DNA of 64,000 bases, from positions 2,178,392 to 2,242,391 of the forward strand of contig NC_133297.1 in assembly GCF_005239225.2 (NCBI RefSeq). The letters are read 5' to 3'. Positions within the stretch are counted from its first letter, which is position 1. Every line of letters begins with the position of its first letter. Shown piece by piece: positions 28,984 through 44,357 of the stretch. Position numbers and translations under genes: made by a program. The DNA is from Populus alba. Its lineage: Eukaryota > Streptophyta > Magnoliopsida > Malpighiales > Salicaceae. Under the pieces are notes generated by a model. It did no database searches and was not told the DNA's origin. It saw nothing but the letters and a program-made list of their open reading frames with translations.

Positions 28984-29199
28984 GGGTGTTTGAAAGTGTG
29001 GTAGTGGTTGCTTTTCAAATAGTTTTTCGTGCCGAAAAGCATGCCAATAATGTTTTTTTATTTTTTAAAAATCATTTTTGACATCAGCACATCAAAACGA
29101 TCCAAAAGGTACAAACCACACTCAATTTTAACAAAAAAAATAAATAAAAATTTTTTGAATTTTTTCAAAAAGCCAGTTTGGCCGCAATGCCAAACAGGC
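28984..29199. mobile_element. Best-preserved copy of the abundant miniature (MITE-like) family
   Basis: About 216 bp, non-coding. Left end GGGTGTTTGAAAGTGTGG; the right end, reverse-complemented, reads TGCCTGTTTGGCATTGCGG. The ends are imperfect inverted repeats. The core has TTTTTTATTTTTTAAAAATC, then GACATCAGCACATCAAAACG. Degenerate relatives occur at least ten more times in the window. I know this family as very common in Populus; the target duplication is not clear here. Confidence 0.75.
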
Positions 29200-30204
29200 A
29201 CTTATTCGTTAAAAAAAAAAAAAAATACACATGAACGAACAGCCCCACGCCGACGTTTAACCAATAAGAAGGCTTAAAAATAAATTCTATCGAGAAGGAA
29301 GCAATATCGAAACGGAAGTTTCTCGAAAAGGATCATCAAGATCGTGACAGGTGTCAAGGTCCAGCTAGCCTTGATGGTGTCGAGGAACAGTGACTGTAGT
29401 ATATGCCTTTGAGATTGAGTGCACCCAAGAAGATTGAGGTTCCATGCTCCAGAGACTTCCACGTATGCACCTACTAGTCCGTACTAGATGATGTGGAGCC
29501 CACATGAGAAGGTGGGACCAGATAGGTATCAAATCAGATGTGATACAGTGATAGGGCGGATATCTTAAGATTTCCGACGTTTGAGCTGGATGCCATTTTC
29601 ACAAAAGGAAAAGGGGGGATTCTATTAGATTCTTAAAAATAGATTTTTATCACAAATTAAAATGATTTTCACCAAAAATATTTTCTCAATAAAATAATTT
29701 GTTTTCCATATGAATATGATGACAAGAAAAGGTTTTTTTTACTGTTTCATACATACTTAATATAATTGGATTTTATTCTTCTTTTATTTATTTATTTAAT
29801 GTAAAGATTTTTTTTTACTATGATAATTTATTAAATTGAATAATTGAATTTAATAACTATTAAAAAAAAAAACAACCATGAGTTTGATAATTTGTTCCTC
29901 AGTCATCTTCCTTTTTTTCTTTTTATTTTTTCTGTTATAATAAAAATTTAATCCAAAAATTAAATAGCAACTAACTGGTTAAATGTTGAAGATATAAAAT
30001 AACCAATAATTAAGTATTATAGCATACTATAGATATTCTAAAGAACATATTTAATTTATATTAAGTGATGTGCGCTTCTTATTTATCTCATTTCAAAGAA
30101 AAAATAAATACCAACATTGCTTTTAAACAAAAAAAAAAACTAAAAAAAGGTACAAATTAATGGTACATAAATAAACTAGTCTCAAATCATTAGGCATTGA
30201 TTGA

Positions 30205-30390
30205 AAATGCATGTAAATCGTGTTTAATAAAAATTTAATTTTTTTTGTTATTTTTATTAAAAATTAAAAAAAAATTGTATATATTTTGAAATGTTTTAAT
30301 ATGATAATCTTAAAAATAATTTTTAAAAATAAAAACAAATATTATTTTAATAAATTTTAATATAAAAATATTTTAAAAAATAATCCTAAT
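30205..30390. mobile_element. Degenerate miniature repeat copy
   Basis: TGAAATGTTTTAATATGATA then ATCTTAAAAATAATTTTTAA is the complement-orientation core of the 28984 family. Ends are blurred. Confidence 0.4.
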
Positions 30391-30844
30391 TATATTTCTA
30401 ATCAATAACACGATAACTTTTACTTTTCCTCAATATTAACTTCATTTGGATGGCACATTCTAGTGGTTAAGACTTTTTCTTATGTTTTTTTAAGCTAGTG
30501 CTCTATAACTTACTTTTACATATTGAGATAAATTATTTTCTAGGAGGGTTTTATGAAAATCATGATCAGACTTTATAATAAAAGAAATTGCTATATTTAT
30601 AATCTCTTGGGATTTGAGTTCTGAGTAGTAACGTGGAAAGCAAATCTACTTAATTATCAATGTATTATCAATCTAGTAAAGTAAAAGCATTCTGATTAAA
30701 GTTAATTTAACTTTCAGTTGAAATTGTGAAGTGACCTTACAAGGATGGACACGTATTACCCACCTCCTATTATGGATTTAGTTGGCATATACGTCACATG
30801 AGAAGAAAAGTCTCTGTTCATTCAATAAAAGCACTGTAAGATAA

Positions 30845-31190
30845 AAAAATGGTTATCCTTGTTATTTAAAATATTTTTTATTTAAAAATTTGTTAAAATA
30901 ATATTTTTTATTTTTAAAAAATTATTTTTAATATCAATATATCAAAAAAATTTGAAATCATCAAAAAATATTAATTTAAAATAAAAAAATAAAAATTATT
31001 TTTTAAAAAAAATACTTTTGAAACGTAAAAATAAGCAGATCTAAGTAATGTGGTATATAATATCTTTTAATTAAAAAATATATTAAAATAATTTTTTTAT
31101 TAGTATATTAAAATATTTTAAAAATATTAATATGATATTTTTTAAAATAAAAAATATTTTAAAAAATAAAAGCTATACCAATTTAAACGG
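30845..31190. mobile_element. Two adjacent degenerate miniature repeat copies
   Basis: Copy at 30845-31040: TTATTTTTAATATCAATATA and AAACGTAAAAATAAGCAG. A second, shorter copy follows at 31050-31190. Both match the family core. Confidence 0.45.
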
Positions 31191-31799
31191 CAATTAAAAA
31201 AATATACAAAATGAAAAGGTGTGGTACTTTATTTTTTTTAGTTCTTGAAAGTCATCAAAATTATTTATCATAGTGCACAATTACTGGAGTTATTTCCCCC
31301 TACATCGTTCCTTATATATATATATATAGACACACACACACACCAACACATTATTAATATAATACAAACAGAAATCAAAATATTAAATAAATATGACCAA
31401 GATAGATGTAGATTGGAACAAAAATTAAATAGACAAATGAACATAAATATGATAAATTTGCTTAGTTCTTTTAAAAATATCGATTTACCTAACACTGCAA
31501 AGCATATCTAAACTTTTTTAAAAAAGTTAAATTACATATATATCCATTAAATTAAATGTTAACTAATGATGAATATATAAGTGTGTTTCATGTAAAAAAA
31601 AATTCCTCATAAAACCCATGGCTAAAGAAACCGAGAGAAAAAAAACCTAGCATAAGTGTCTAACAAAAATAAAGATTCATGAAAAGAGGGTTTGGCAAGA
31701 TGTTTAACCCCACTCACTTGAGCTTAGTAATGTACTAGGTTCAAGTGTTTAAGGATCTGCTAAAATATTAGACTTATCTTTTTTTATTTAAAAAATATA

Positions 31800-32020
31800 C
31801 ATGTTGGAATAATTTTGTTGGTATAATTCTATCGGTGATAGTGGCACGTGTAATAAATTTTTTCAAACTCTTTAAAATATACAGACTGTTTATATCCATT
31901 GGTATTCCCAACGATAAATCACCAACAGACTAATTTTATTGGTGGTAGTGACACATACAGTAATTTGTTTTCCAACTCTCTAGAAAATACCAACGAATTG
32001 AGCATATCGGTAACTCCATC
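31800..32020. repeat. Diverged ~110-bp tandem repeat, two units
   Basis: The ordered motifs 'TTGGT.., CGGTGATAGTGGCACGTG, TTTTTTCAAACTCTTTAAAA, ATTGGTATTCCCAACG' recur as 'ATTGGTGGTAGTGACACATA, TTTTCCAACTCTCTAGAAAA, CCAACGAATT, ATCGGTAAC'. It resembles the subterminal repeats of plant DNA transposons, but no ends were located. Confidence 0.5.
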
Positions 32021-35000
32021 TAGGATAATTAAAAAATATTTTTAAAAATAAAATTGTATAGAATAATTAATATAAAATTATATTGAATAATCAAAAAAAT
32101 AAAATAATTATAAAAAATTGTTTAAAATTGAAATATATAAAAATAAACTTGAATAATATAAAATCTAAATATTCATTATAATTTTATTTGTATTCACTCG
32201 ACCAACAGGAGAGGAGAAGAATAGAAAGAATAATTTGGCTCACAGCTTTTAAGTTAAGAGAGCCACGACCGATGTGAGGAAAGGACCCCAATCCCCAAGA
32301 AAGGATAAGAGTCGAGATTAGGGCACATTTGATGGAGAAGCCGCTAGAGCGCGTTTTCAGGCAGGGATCATTGCCAATAGGATCAAGCCAGTCATGCCCC
32401 CTCGCGGATGTATAGGTCATGCAAGAATTGGCGTACTAAGGGAGATCTTTCGATTACTCTGTTAGACCCAAGACATGTCTTCATGAAGTTCTCGAACAAA
32501 AAAAAATATACACCAAAAGATGAAATAAAAATTAAATTAGAATAATGAGGGCTCTAAGTAATGGCAAACATGCTTAATAATTAGGGATTGCTGTCTACAT
32601 TAGGTTAAACAGAAATTCAATCCTTGTTCGCATGATGCAGGCATCCAAAAATTAATCTTTGACTTTAGTGCATGCGCGCGTGTGTCACGAAATACAGCTT
32701 CTTCAGTGCTTTCAGCAAGTCATCAATGTCTATCTATCTAGTCCGGCACGACTCTCTTCCCACATTCTGGTAATCTCAGCCTCGAAACAAAATTATGATA
32801 ATGACAATGACAATAATATTAATTATATGATATATTGCGAGTTTGATTACTTTATGTAAAATGTTATATTTTTGTAATTAAGATCTTATTGTGGAAGATT
32901 TTTAACTAATGATGTAATTAAGTTTGCAGGTTAACAGCAAGGATTGATTATTATTATTATTATTATTATTTTTAAAAAGTGTTTTATGAAAAACAAACAT
33001 CTACTTAATAATAAAAGTGGAGTTTGAAATTTAAAAATGCATGAATGGACATATTTTAATGTATTCTCATTTTAAATTTAAATCTAATGGTTTATATATA
33101 TTAGGTGAGAGAAATAAAATTAAAAAAATCAGTTCACTTAGTTTTGATTGCAGAAACCAAAAACAATAAAACTTATTATATATAAACTAAAGTTCATTAA
33201 ATCAAAGTTTGTAAAAAATAACCCAACTAGAATATTTTTGAATTAAATTGTTCTTATATGAATTTTAAAAATATAAGACCAATTCAATTTGGTTTAAAAT
33301 TAATAAAAAAAATCAATTTGATTAAATTCTTTATTTTAAACTGAACCATTCGAGTAGATTCTCATACGTATTCAATGACAAATTATTTAATTAATTTAAA
33401 ACAATAATTATTTTTAATATATATTTGTATCTACAATTAATTAACAACTCATTGTTTTTCTTATATGTTTTTTATCATAAGAATGAGTTGTTAATTTGTA
33501 GATAAAATTTTTTTTAAAAATAATTCTTGAGATGCACAACCTTTTTTAAAAAAATCTCCTCGCAAGAGCTGGCCCTGCAAGCTCCCGGATCTCCACCATT
33601 GCCCCCGTCGATCTCTCCTAATAAAATCGTGAAATTCAAACCGAATATTCATATTTTTAAACTCTAAACTCTATTTTTCAGTTTAAATATAATAGATATC
33701 CTCTTATAATTTTTATTTTGAAAAAAAGATTTATTCAAAAAGATTTTTAAAATAAATTTATTTTTTATTTCTGTATCTTACACGTTTTTATCCTTTTCTT
33801 TTTTCCTGTATTTGTCTATTTTATCGAGAGATATGTGAACTCCCGTGATACACCGTCACTTCATTTTTGTTTCTTTCTTTACCCTGCAGCGGAAGCAAAA
33901 CGAAATGCTCTCGTCCTAATCCCATTGCTATCAACCCTAACAATCAAACGAAGACTCGTATAAATCACGCCGCTAATGAGGCAGTGCTTCAATGTTCGGC
34001 GAATTAATGAGGACTGGTACGGCCAGTTCTGAGCCATATATATGGAAGAACTAGCTAGTCGTGGTGCGTGGTCCGAAGGGGAATGTCTTCTAGTGTGCTT
34101 GTGTGTTCCATCTTTTGTAGACGTCGAATGTAACACCATAAATGTCGAGGATAAAGCAAACACGACTACGATTAATTGATGTTGTTCTGCGACATGTTTA
34201 ACATTATTATTAAGCTCTCCAAAAAAAAAAAAAAAAAAGCACCACCATAAGTTGTAAAAGAAGGCCATGAAAGTCAAGAAGAAGACACTGGTTGTTTCTT
34301 GGATTGATTAAATAGGACGGTGGCATCACGTGAGATTACCTGCCCAAACTACCAAATAAAAGAGTTGAAAATCGATCAACTTTTGTGTAGGAGTTTCTTC
34401 ACTGATCTATTTGATTTGGATTCCACGTTATGACGACTTTGGAATGACTTTTGGCAATCTTTGATCAGTGTTTTTTATGTCCATCGACTTGTAGTAAAAT
34501 CAAAGAAAGCATTAAAAAAAAAAAAGAGCATAAAACAGAGCTACCCTCCAAGAGAAAAAATCTTGAACAGGGTTTGTTGGGAATTTTAAGCACGTAAATT
34601 TTAACCAGGATTTTGTGGAGTTTGATTAGTATTATGTGATGATTGGAACAAAGAGCATATATTTTATGTTCTTATCTTTATCTATTTAACAAAACAAGTT
34701 TGTGTTTTGTATATTTGTTCTTTCTATTTTTTTAATATTTTAAAATGACAAAGATTTACTTTAAAATTATCTTAAAGACGAGTTTATTTTATGTTTTTGT
34801 TTTATCTGTGTAGCAAGTGAAGTTTTGTCTCTTCTATGTTCGCTCTATATTACAGGACACATGACAGATATACAACAGTATAGTTGTATTTTAAAGACCA
34901 ATATGCAAATTGAATTAAATGAGAAGCATATATATGAACATGATCATCAATGCTTTTTTATTCTTCTGTGATACAGAGCTTTCTCCCCCGAATCTAGAAT

Positions 35001-35520
35001 TTCTACCAAGTACTATCCCTTGCCACCACACCAACACCAAAAAGCTTCGTTTCCTTACCATAAAAGCCAAATTCAATCTGTTAAGTGCAGTCCATAAATA
35101 TGGTAGACAACTAGATAGAGCAAGAACGTATACAGTAAATGGCCCCTGTCCCCACATGACTCCATGGGTGACAAAAAAGCCCCTAGATATTGGTGAAGCA
35201 ATTCTTCACTCTAGACCTGGGGGATCGATAGGAATAATAAGAAAGTAAAAGGGATTAGTGATTCTGTGTGATCACTTTGAAGATTATATGAACACGCTAA
35301 GCAGGAGTGATGGACAATGGATGGTGAATTCTTGGACCTACAATAAAGAGTAGCCTTAGCAAGAAGTTGAAGAACATCTGGATAGGCTTGAGTGTGAATA
35401 TCCATATCCTCCATGGTAAAATTCGCCCGTGTGATAAAAAGTTGTCCGGATTTGTTTCCTATTAAATTAATACCATATATAACTAGAGAGGTCACATTAG
35501 TTGTTTTTTGTCTTTTATTC
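32021..35520. other. Gene-poor region upstream of CYP707A
   Basis: Includes a mixed-composition stretch at 32195-32440 (78-codon minus ORF, unrecognised), an (ATT)n tract (32949-32968), and a GC-richer stretch at 33890-34110 with a 132-codon minus ORF that crosses a homopolymer and shows no family motif. The final ~600 bases are the likely CYP707A promoter. Confidence 0.4.
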
Positions 35521-35531
35521 TTTTGGACATC

Positions 35532-35538
35532 TATAAAT
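35532..35538 (+). promoter_or_regulatory. TATA box of the CYP707A gene
   Basis: TATAAAT lies 127 bp upstream of the main ATG, followed by a CT-rich leader. This is the best TATA match in the upstream 200 bp. Confidence 0.5.
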
Positions 35539-35658
35539 CGACTTCCTCTCCCGCTCTCCCCATGACTAGAACAACCATTTCTAATACCTTGTGTGATACT
35601 GCTGTTAAAACCTGCTCTCAGGTGAGGGAGAGAAAGAGACAGAGAGACAGAGATAGAG

Positions 35659-38634
<2,976 letters not shown>

Positions 38635-39815
38635 GATTGGTGCTCTCTTCATAAGCTGCTGAGATGCCATTTTTCTCCAAATTCACTTGTTATTTTAACA
38701 AATAGTATTGTATTCCTTTTTAGCCAAGTTTTTCTTATTTTTGCTCCTAATTAGCAGTAGGGTCTAAGCCATATCCTCTCCCAAGGCCCATTTGGGGATT
38801 GTAAGAGATTCCTATTTTTCTTATCAAATCCCATCTCTTATAATTCTCATTCTGATTCAGCCATTTTTTATATCTATTCTGGGATGTGTGTAATGATCTT
38901 CATGAGGGTTTGATTCTAAATTAGCAACCATGCATGTCGAGTCGATCCAAATTCCCTGAGTTATTGTTATGACACATGGTGCAATAAAATAGAAGATCGG
39001 AGCTTTCTAAACTCTAGATCAACTTGTAAAGAGAATTTACATTTTATAAATTCTAAAATTTTTAATACAATAATTTACAAAACTATTTAAATAAGAGTTT
39101 GACTGATCTAGGCTGAAAACAAAAAGAACTCCAAAACTAGAAAAATAAAGAAAGAGTCCAAGGATGATCGGAAAAATAAAGAAAATTCAAAAACATTATA
39201 TTGTGAGTCGAATTTGAAGGTATTCTTGAACTTGAACTTGGCCTTTAGAACGTATTTCAGGGATGAAATTATTAAATAAAAAATTAAAGTTATTTTTGTC
39301 AAAAAAAAAAACTTTAAAACATTCAAACTTTTTTTAAAAATTTATTTTATTTATCTAATGCATAAATATATTTTCTATGCATGTTGAAATGTACGCTTCT
39401 CACGTGAGCTTGCTTTTGAAATATATTTGGTATTGTAATAATTTTTAATTTTAACCCAAAGAAAATAGTTAGTTATTATATTAATCAAATAGTTTATGTT
39501 TTTTAACATGGGTGTCGTACATGATTGTATTTTATATTTTAGTTTTATAAAAATATATTTTTAATTTATTTTATATGTAAAAGTCTATCTCATAATAATT
39601 ACATATTTTTTAAAAACCTAAGTAAATGTATCTTTCTTAAATTTATTTTTGAAAAAAAAACCCAGTAGAAAGAGCTATATTACTAGTGTATTTGATATTA
39701 TGATATGAGTTATTTTTTTAAAATATTTTTTATTCAAAAATATATTTAAATAATATTTTTTTAATTTTTTAAAATTTATTAACAATATAGAAACATGAGA
39801 GAGAAAATAAGAAAT
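38635..39815. other. 3' flank of CYP707A and AT-rich intergenic DNA
   Basis: Likely 3' UTR to about 38850, then AT-rich DNA with a miniature repeat piece near 39690-39785. No gene was recognised. Confidence 0.5.
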
Positions 39816-40520
39816 TTAGGAAACGCAACCCAACCTGAGTCGAGTGGCATCACATTTTTTACATGGCCACGTGTCTGTCTGAGAAGCGTGGTCGCGTAGC
39901 TGCCCCCCAGGGGAGTTCTCTGAAAGAGGCTGCACGAGAGCCATTTGTTGCACGGTGATTGGCGTCGTTGCAAAAAGATGGCCTAACTGGCTGGAAGGCA
40001 CCTCTTAAAGGGCACAGACTTTGGCTAACTACAAATCTTTTCCCCTGGATTATGGTCATGGACCCTACCTAGGATGTGGCTACTAGAGCTTGATAGCCCT
40101 TATGCTACTGTATTTTCCCAAGTGGCTCCAGATTTCGCGATATCTGAAGGACGACCGCTGTCGGAGAAGAATTTTTGCACAGGTTTTTTCATATTTCATC
40201 AATCATATTGTACGGTGGATAGTAAGAGCACTGGGTTTCACTGCACCAGCCAATCAAGCAACGTGGGCCCACTGCTGTGTTTAGCTTCTCTCCAAAGGAC
40301 CTGAGGAGGCCCTCCGGAGGGCTTGCCGTGGACCCTCCCCCCCGGGCTATCCCAAAGATTCGAAACTCATCGTCCTCGTTTGACGATGGGATTCGGGAAT
40401 CCTTGGAAGAGGTTACTAAAATAAACGACATGCTGTTCGTTCATTGGACGGCCAGATCATTGTGCTGAATCTCTCTATAAGTGAAGACATTGAAAGCGAA
40501 TGTCATGATTCATGAACGAC
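39816..40520. other. GC-richer island of unknown identity
   Basis: This ~700-bp block stands out from very AT-rich flanks. It has C/G runs (CTGCCCCCCAGGGGAG, CCCTCCCCCCCGGGC), a CCCTCCGGAGGG palindrome near 40312, and overlapping ORFs on both strands. Among them are 40189-40431 (-, 80 codons) and 40277-40468 (+, 63 codons, with RNSSSSFDDGIRESLEEVTK). None matches a family I know. It could be part of an LTR, an old gene fragment or a DNA transposon piece. Confidence 0.4.
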
Positions 40521-42426
40521 AGGGTAGTCCTTATTGGAGGCTTGCTAGGTTAAGATGCGGGTGGACTAAAAATATAGTTTGGTTAGTTTATCATAAAATG
40601 ATATTATTTTAAATAAAAATTAAAAAAAAAATTATTAGGGTTGAATTGACCCATGACTAGAGTGATTTGAGGCTTAGGGTGGATCAGGTTTCAAAAAAAA
40701 ATTTAGGGGAGAATTGACACAGTGTAAAACGATTAAAAACACAAATTGATCCCTGATTTCGTCAATTCAAGACAAATTTAATCAAAACTTATTGACTATT
40801 TTTATTTATTTTTTTCTTTCAAAATAATATCATTTTTTACCTTTTTAATAAAAAAAAAAATTGTTTGACTTGAATTAACTTAGATCAACTCACCCGTACT
40901 TGTCTCGAATAGAATCCCCAGCCAACTCCTAAAATATAAGAGAATAGCCTAAAATATTGAATTAAATGGAAAAATCAAAATTACATAAAAATCCAAAATA
41001 AAATATAGAGAACGGAAATCAAATTTAAAAAAACAAAAAAATCAAGATTATAGAATCAATAATGATATTAAAAATAAATTAAAATTTGATAGAAAGATTC
41101 AAAATCAAAATATTAAAGGTCTAACCTTAACTATCAAAGGATAAAATTAAAAAGAAAAATCAAATAAAAAAATAATCCAAAACAAAAAATAAAAATCAAG
41201 AGAATGAACAATTTTTTTTTAAAAAAAAAAAAACCAAGATTATGTATCCAAGAATGAAATTGAAAACAAATTAAAATTTGATAAAAAAAGCTAGGAACTA
41301 AAATTTGAAATCAAAACATTGAGGGCCTAACATTAAATATCATAAAACTTTAAATTGAAGAGTAAAATTAAAAAGAAAAATCAAATTCACAAAAGAATCC
41401 AAATAAAAAATAAAAATTAAGATTATGAATTCAATGATAAAATTAAAAATAAATTAAAATTTGATAAAAGAGCTAAAAAATAAACTTAAAAATCAAAACA
41501 TTAAAAGCCAAATATAAAATGTCATAAAATTGACAAAATTATGTTTTTCATGGCTAACATGAAATTCAATAAGAGAAAAAGAAAAGGAAATGATGATCGG
41601 TGGCAAGCCATCATTCAAAACACCACACGAATTGCTCCATGTTAAAGAAGGCATCGTGAAGCTTCAAATGTCATGGTAGAAGCTAGTATTATTCCCCTAG
41701 CGACTCACATGCCACTCAAAGCATGTTGTTTTTGTAGGGCAGGGGTAAAATAATGAATTTATTGTCCAAAGCGCAGTAAATTATGAGTGTGTGCGCAGTG
41801 AAAATTTGATATCTTTTAGCTTTATATATAATAAATAAAATCACATGTATGCATCAAGAATGTACCCTTGATCATAATATAGCTTCTTTTTTAATCAGAA
41901 AGAATCGGTATGTGGTAAATAATATGAGATTGGATTCTTTCCAACAGGACTCTTGTGGTCTACCTTGTTTTGGTGTTTCCTATATCCTGAATTTTCCGCA
42001 CTAAGAGTAAGTATACTCTCAGTAACAACAATGACAATGCCATTCGCATAAACAAACAGCTTCAACCATGACTTAGAGCATGCTTCAAGCTTTAAACATT
42101 TGCACTTGTATAGAATGTCACAAGATGGATAATTACCTCTTGCAGCTGCAGACAAATGACCAGCACACCTTAAAGTTATGAAGTAAACCCCGCTCCCTTC
42201 AAAAGCAGAAACCGAACTAGCACATCACAATAGTGTTGATTAAATAGAAATTCGAAGATGAACTTGTACTTGTATGCTTAAAGAAAGTTATGTTTCAAAT
42301 GAAGCACACCCTATATATTATTGCAGATGAATATGTCCTATATGTCACTTAATCAAATCTGTCTCCACATAAAGTATTACATTACTTTTGTACAGGAGCT
42401 TGAGGTTGGACAGAACCATATTTAAC
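40521..42426. other. Intergenic DNA with a three-unit repeat, then 3' end of the thioredoxin-like gene
   Basis: A-rich DNA with the tandem repeat at 40955-41540 and no ORF of note. From about 42180 the sequence is likely the 3' UTR of the minus-strand gene that ends at 42427. Confidence 0.5.
40955..41540. repeat. Diverged ~185-190-bp tandem repeat, three units
   Basis: AAATTAAAATTTGATA recurs at about 41078, 41268 and 41452. Each is followed by AAATCAAAA(T/C)ATT, then a GGYCTAAC-like block, and preceded by AAAAATCAA.. GATTATG. The units are A-rich and non-coding. Confidence 0.65.
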
Positions 42427-44357
42427 TTAGGTGTCTTGAGCTGCTGGTGAAGTGTATTTCAGAATTGCTCCAAGAATCCTCTCTTTGTCCCTGGTAGGGA
42501 ACGATTCCACCAGCACTCCCTTTTTATAGAAGTGGAAGAGGGGAACAGTCTGCATCAATTCAGGTTCACTCATATCAATATAAATATTAACGGGGGAAAA
42601 AAACGATCAGTGGGGTGCATATTGCGATCGTAACGAACAAAGAAGAGCATATAGATACCATATATTACCTTGATTCTAAGTCGTTCAGCAACCTCAGATT
42701 GTTCATCATACTCATCAATTACCTGCATTAAATAGCATGGTCGGAAACTCACTTCATTTGAAACCAGAATATAAAAGCTATATTTCTTGGTTTATTGCAG
42801 AATAAAGTCATGCTGAAACTGATGATCATTCAATCAAAATAGGCCAAAACCTGGCTAGGAGAGTCCAACAATGACAAGCAGGTGCTTTGCTAGAAAAAAC
42901 ATCCTTTTAAATTGTGCTACCTTCAGATTAATATCCTCTTATTTAAATGGTTTTCGGAAATTGTCTGCTGATTTTTGTTAATATATTTGATAGCACAATT
43001 CAAATAGACATCAAGTTATCACAAACATCCTACTTTTTTGTTGGTAGCTTGTTGGGGGAGTACCATATTAGGTTGATGATGGTAACTAACTCCCAAACAT
43101 TTATGTGCTTTTCGTGCATGGTCCTTGAACAATATTTAGAGATTATGAGTTGTGCAATCTGGACAAATTAAGCTTACAGAAATGCTCACATTATGCTTTA
43201 AGAAGGTTACTGCAGCCTCTTGATCACCAGAACCCTTGCACAATTTTGCAAACCCCTGCTCTATATACTTGCAGCTTCCACAAGAAGTGCGATAAAAATC
43301 TACCACCACTAAAGAATCAGTTTCTTTGGCCTTCTCAAGAATTCTAAGGAATTCCTCATCAGTCTTGAATTCTCTAACACAATCCACAGGACAGAGATCA
43401 TCATCTTCATCGGATAATTCAGCTGGGTTTTCATCAACCATGGCTTTGATTCTCCCAGGCCGCCAAGCACCACTGTTTTTTGGAAAATTCAAGCCTGCAT
43501 GTCTAGTGATAGAGGGGAATTTTGCCTTCATAAGACATGACTTCTCATTACCTCTACAAGGAAGCATGCTTGGAGCTACACAAGGAATTCTACAATCAAG
43601 TTGTCTATCTGGGTTCCTTCCAAAACCGAAAGAGGCCTTGGAATACAGAATGTTCTGCTTTTGCATGACAACATTCAGCGAGCCTCCGCAATCTATATGC
43701 TGATTAAAAAAAACAAGAATTTTACAAGCTAAACTTTGGCATATCAACAATAATATATCCATCAACCGATATATTCATCATCCAAAAATTCCTCACTCTT
43801 CATATCATTCCATCAACTGAGTGGCATTCAATGCGTCACTATACAAAACCAGAAATATCAGAATTATTACTTCATTGGAAATATCTGAAATTTAAAAAAA
43901 AAAAAAAAAAGATATTCCAAAGGATGTCATGAAAACGTGGTCCTAAAAATACATTTCTTGATATTCATGTTCCTAAAATTGTACAAATAATATTTCAAAT
44001 TCTCTTCTAACCACCAAAAGTGGGATAAAAAAAAAACCTCCCCACACATATCATGTTTAAGCTATACAAAAAAAAAAAATCTCTATGCAGTCCACAATTC
44101 TCAAATTTTCAGTTTTTTTCCAGCATTACATGACACTGTAACAAAACAATTGAAAGGGAAACAATTAAATTGAAGTGGGTATTATCTTTCCAACTTCGCC
44201 CGACAAAGTAGAGAACTCAAAGACTTTAAGATTGCCTAAGTAAATTTGGTTGCCATGAAATGCTTAAAGTAGAAGACAATAAAAAGTCAGATGTTATAGA
44301 TTATGTTAGAGAGGTTACCTGTTGCAATTGGAAAAGAAAGGTTCGCGCTTTTTCCAT
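42427..44357 (-). CDS. Plastid thioredoxin-like protein with CGSC motif, 4 exons, 241 aa (or 217 aa from an internal start)
   Basis: Minus-strand exons in order: 44319-44357, 43190-43699, 42669-42722, 42427-42549; GT-AG and in frame. The first ~100 residues are Ser/Arg/Lys-containing and poor in acid, typical of a chloroplast transit peptide. An acidic linker (DENPAELSDEDDD) precedes a thioredoxin fold: VVVDFYRTSCGSCKYIEQGF with Cys153 and Cys156, the cis-proline in TVPLFHFYKKG (Pro204), and the C-terminal VESFPTRDKERILGAI. The active site is CGSC, not the classic WCGPC, as in the atypical thioredoxin-like group of Arabidopsis At1g07700. That likeness is from memory. It probably exchanges disulphides in the plastid; targets are unknown. 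An alternative start at 43666 (residue 25) would put exon 1 in the leader and gives a more usual transit peptide, so the start is uncertain. Confidence 0.82.

Larger units (their letters stand above)
29200..31780. other. Gene-poor AT-rich DNA with miniature repeats
   Basis: A mixed-composition stretch at 29220-29600 has no recognised ORF. The rest is AT-rich, with miniature repeat copies at 30205-30390, 30845-31040 and 31050-31190 and a short (CA)n at 31331-31342. Confidence 0.4.

Noticed and set aside
32184..32420. 78-codon minus-strand ORF, considered as an organelle-derived insertion
   Set aside because: I could not match it to any plastid or mitochondrial gene from memory and there is no flanking organelle sequence; left as unidentified.
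33879..34277. 132-codon minus-strand ORF
   Set aside because: Starts through a poly-A/T homopolymer, gives a run of Phe, and shows no recognisable domain.
35211..35495. 94-codon minus-strand ORF upstream of CYP707A
   Set aside because: Lies in the probable promoter, has no family match and no supporting splice or leader features.
43326..43703. 125-codon plus-strand ORF
   Set aside because: Antisense shadow of thioredoxin-like exon 2; the minus strand has the conserved domain and splice sites.
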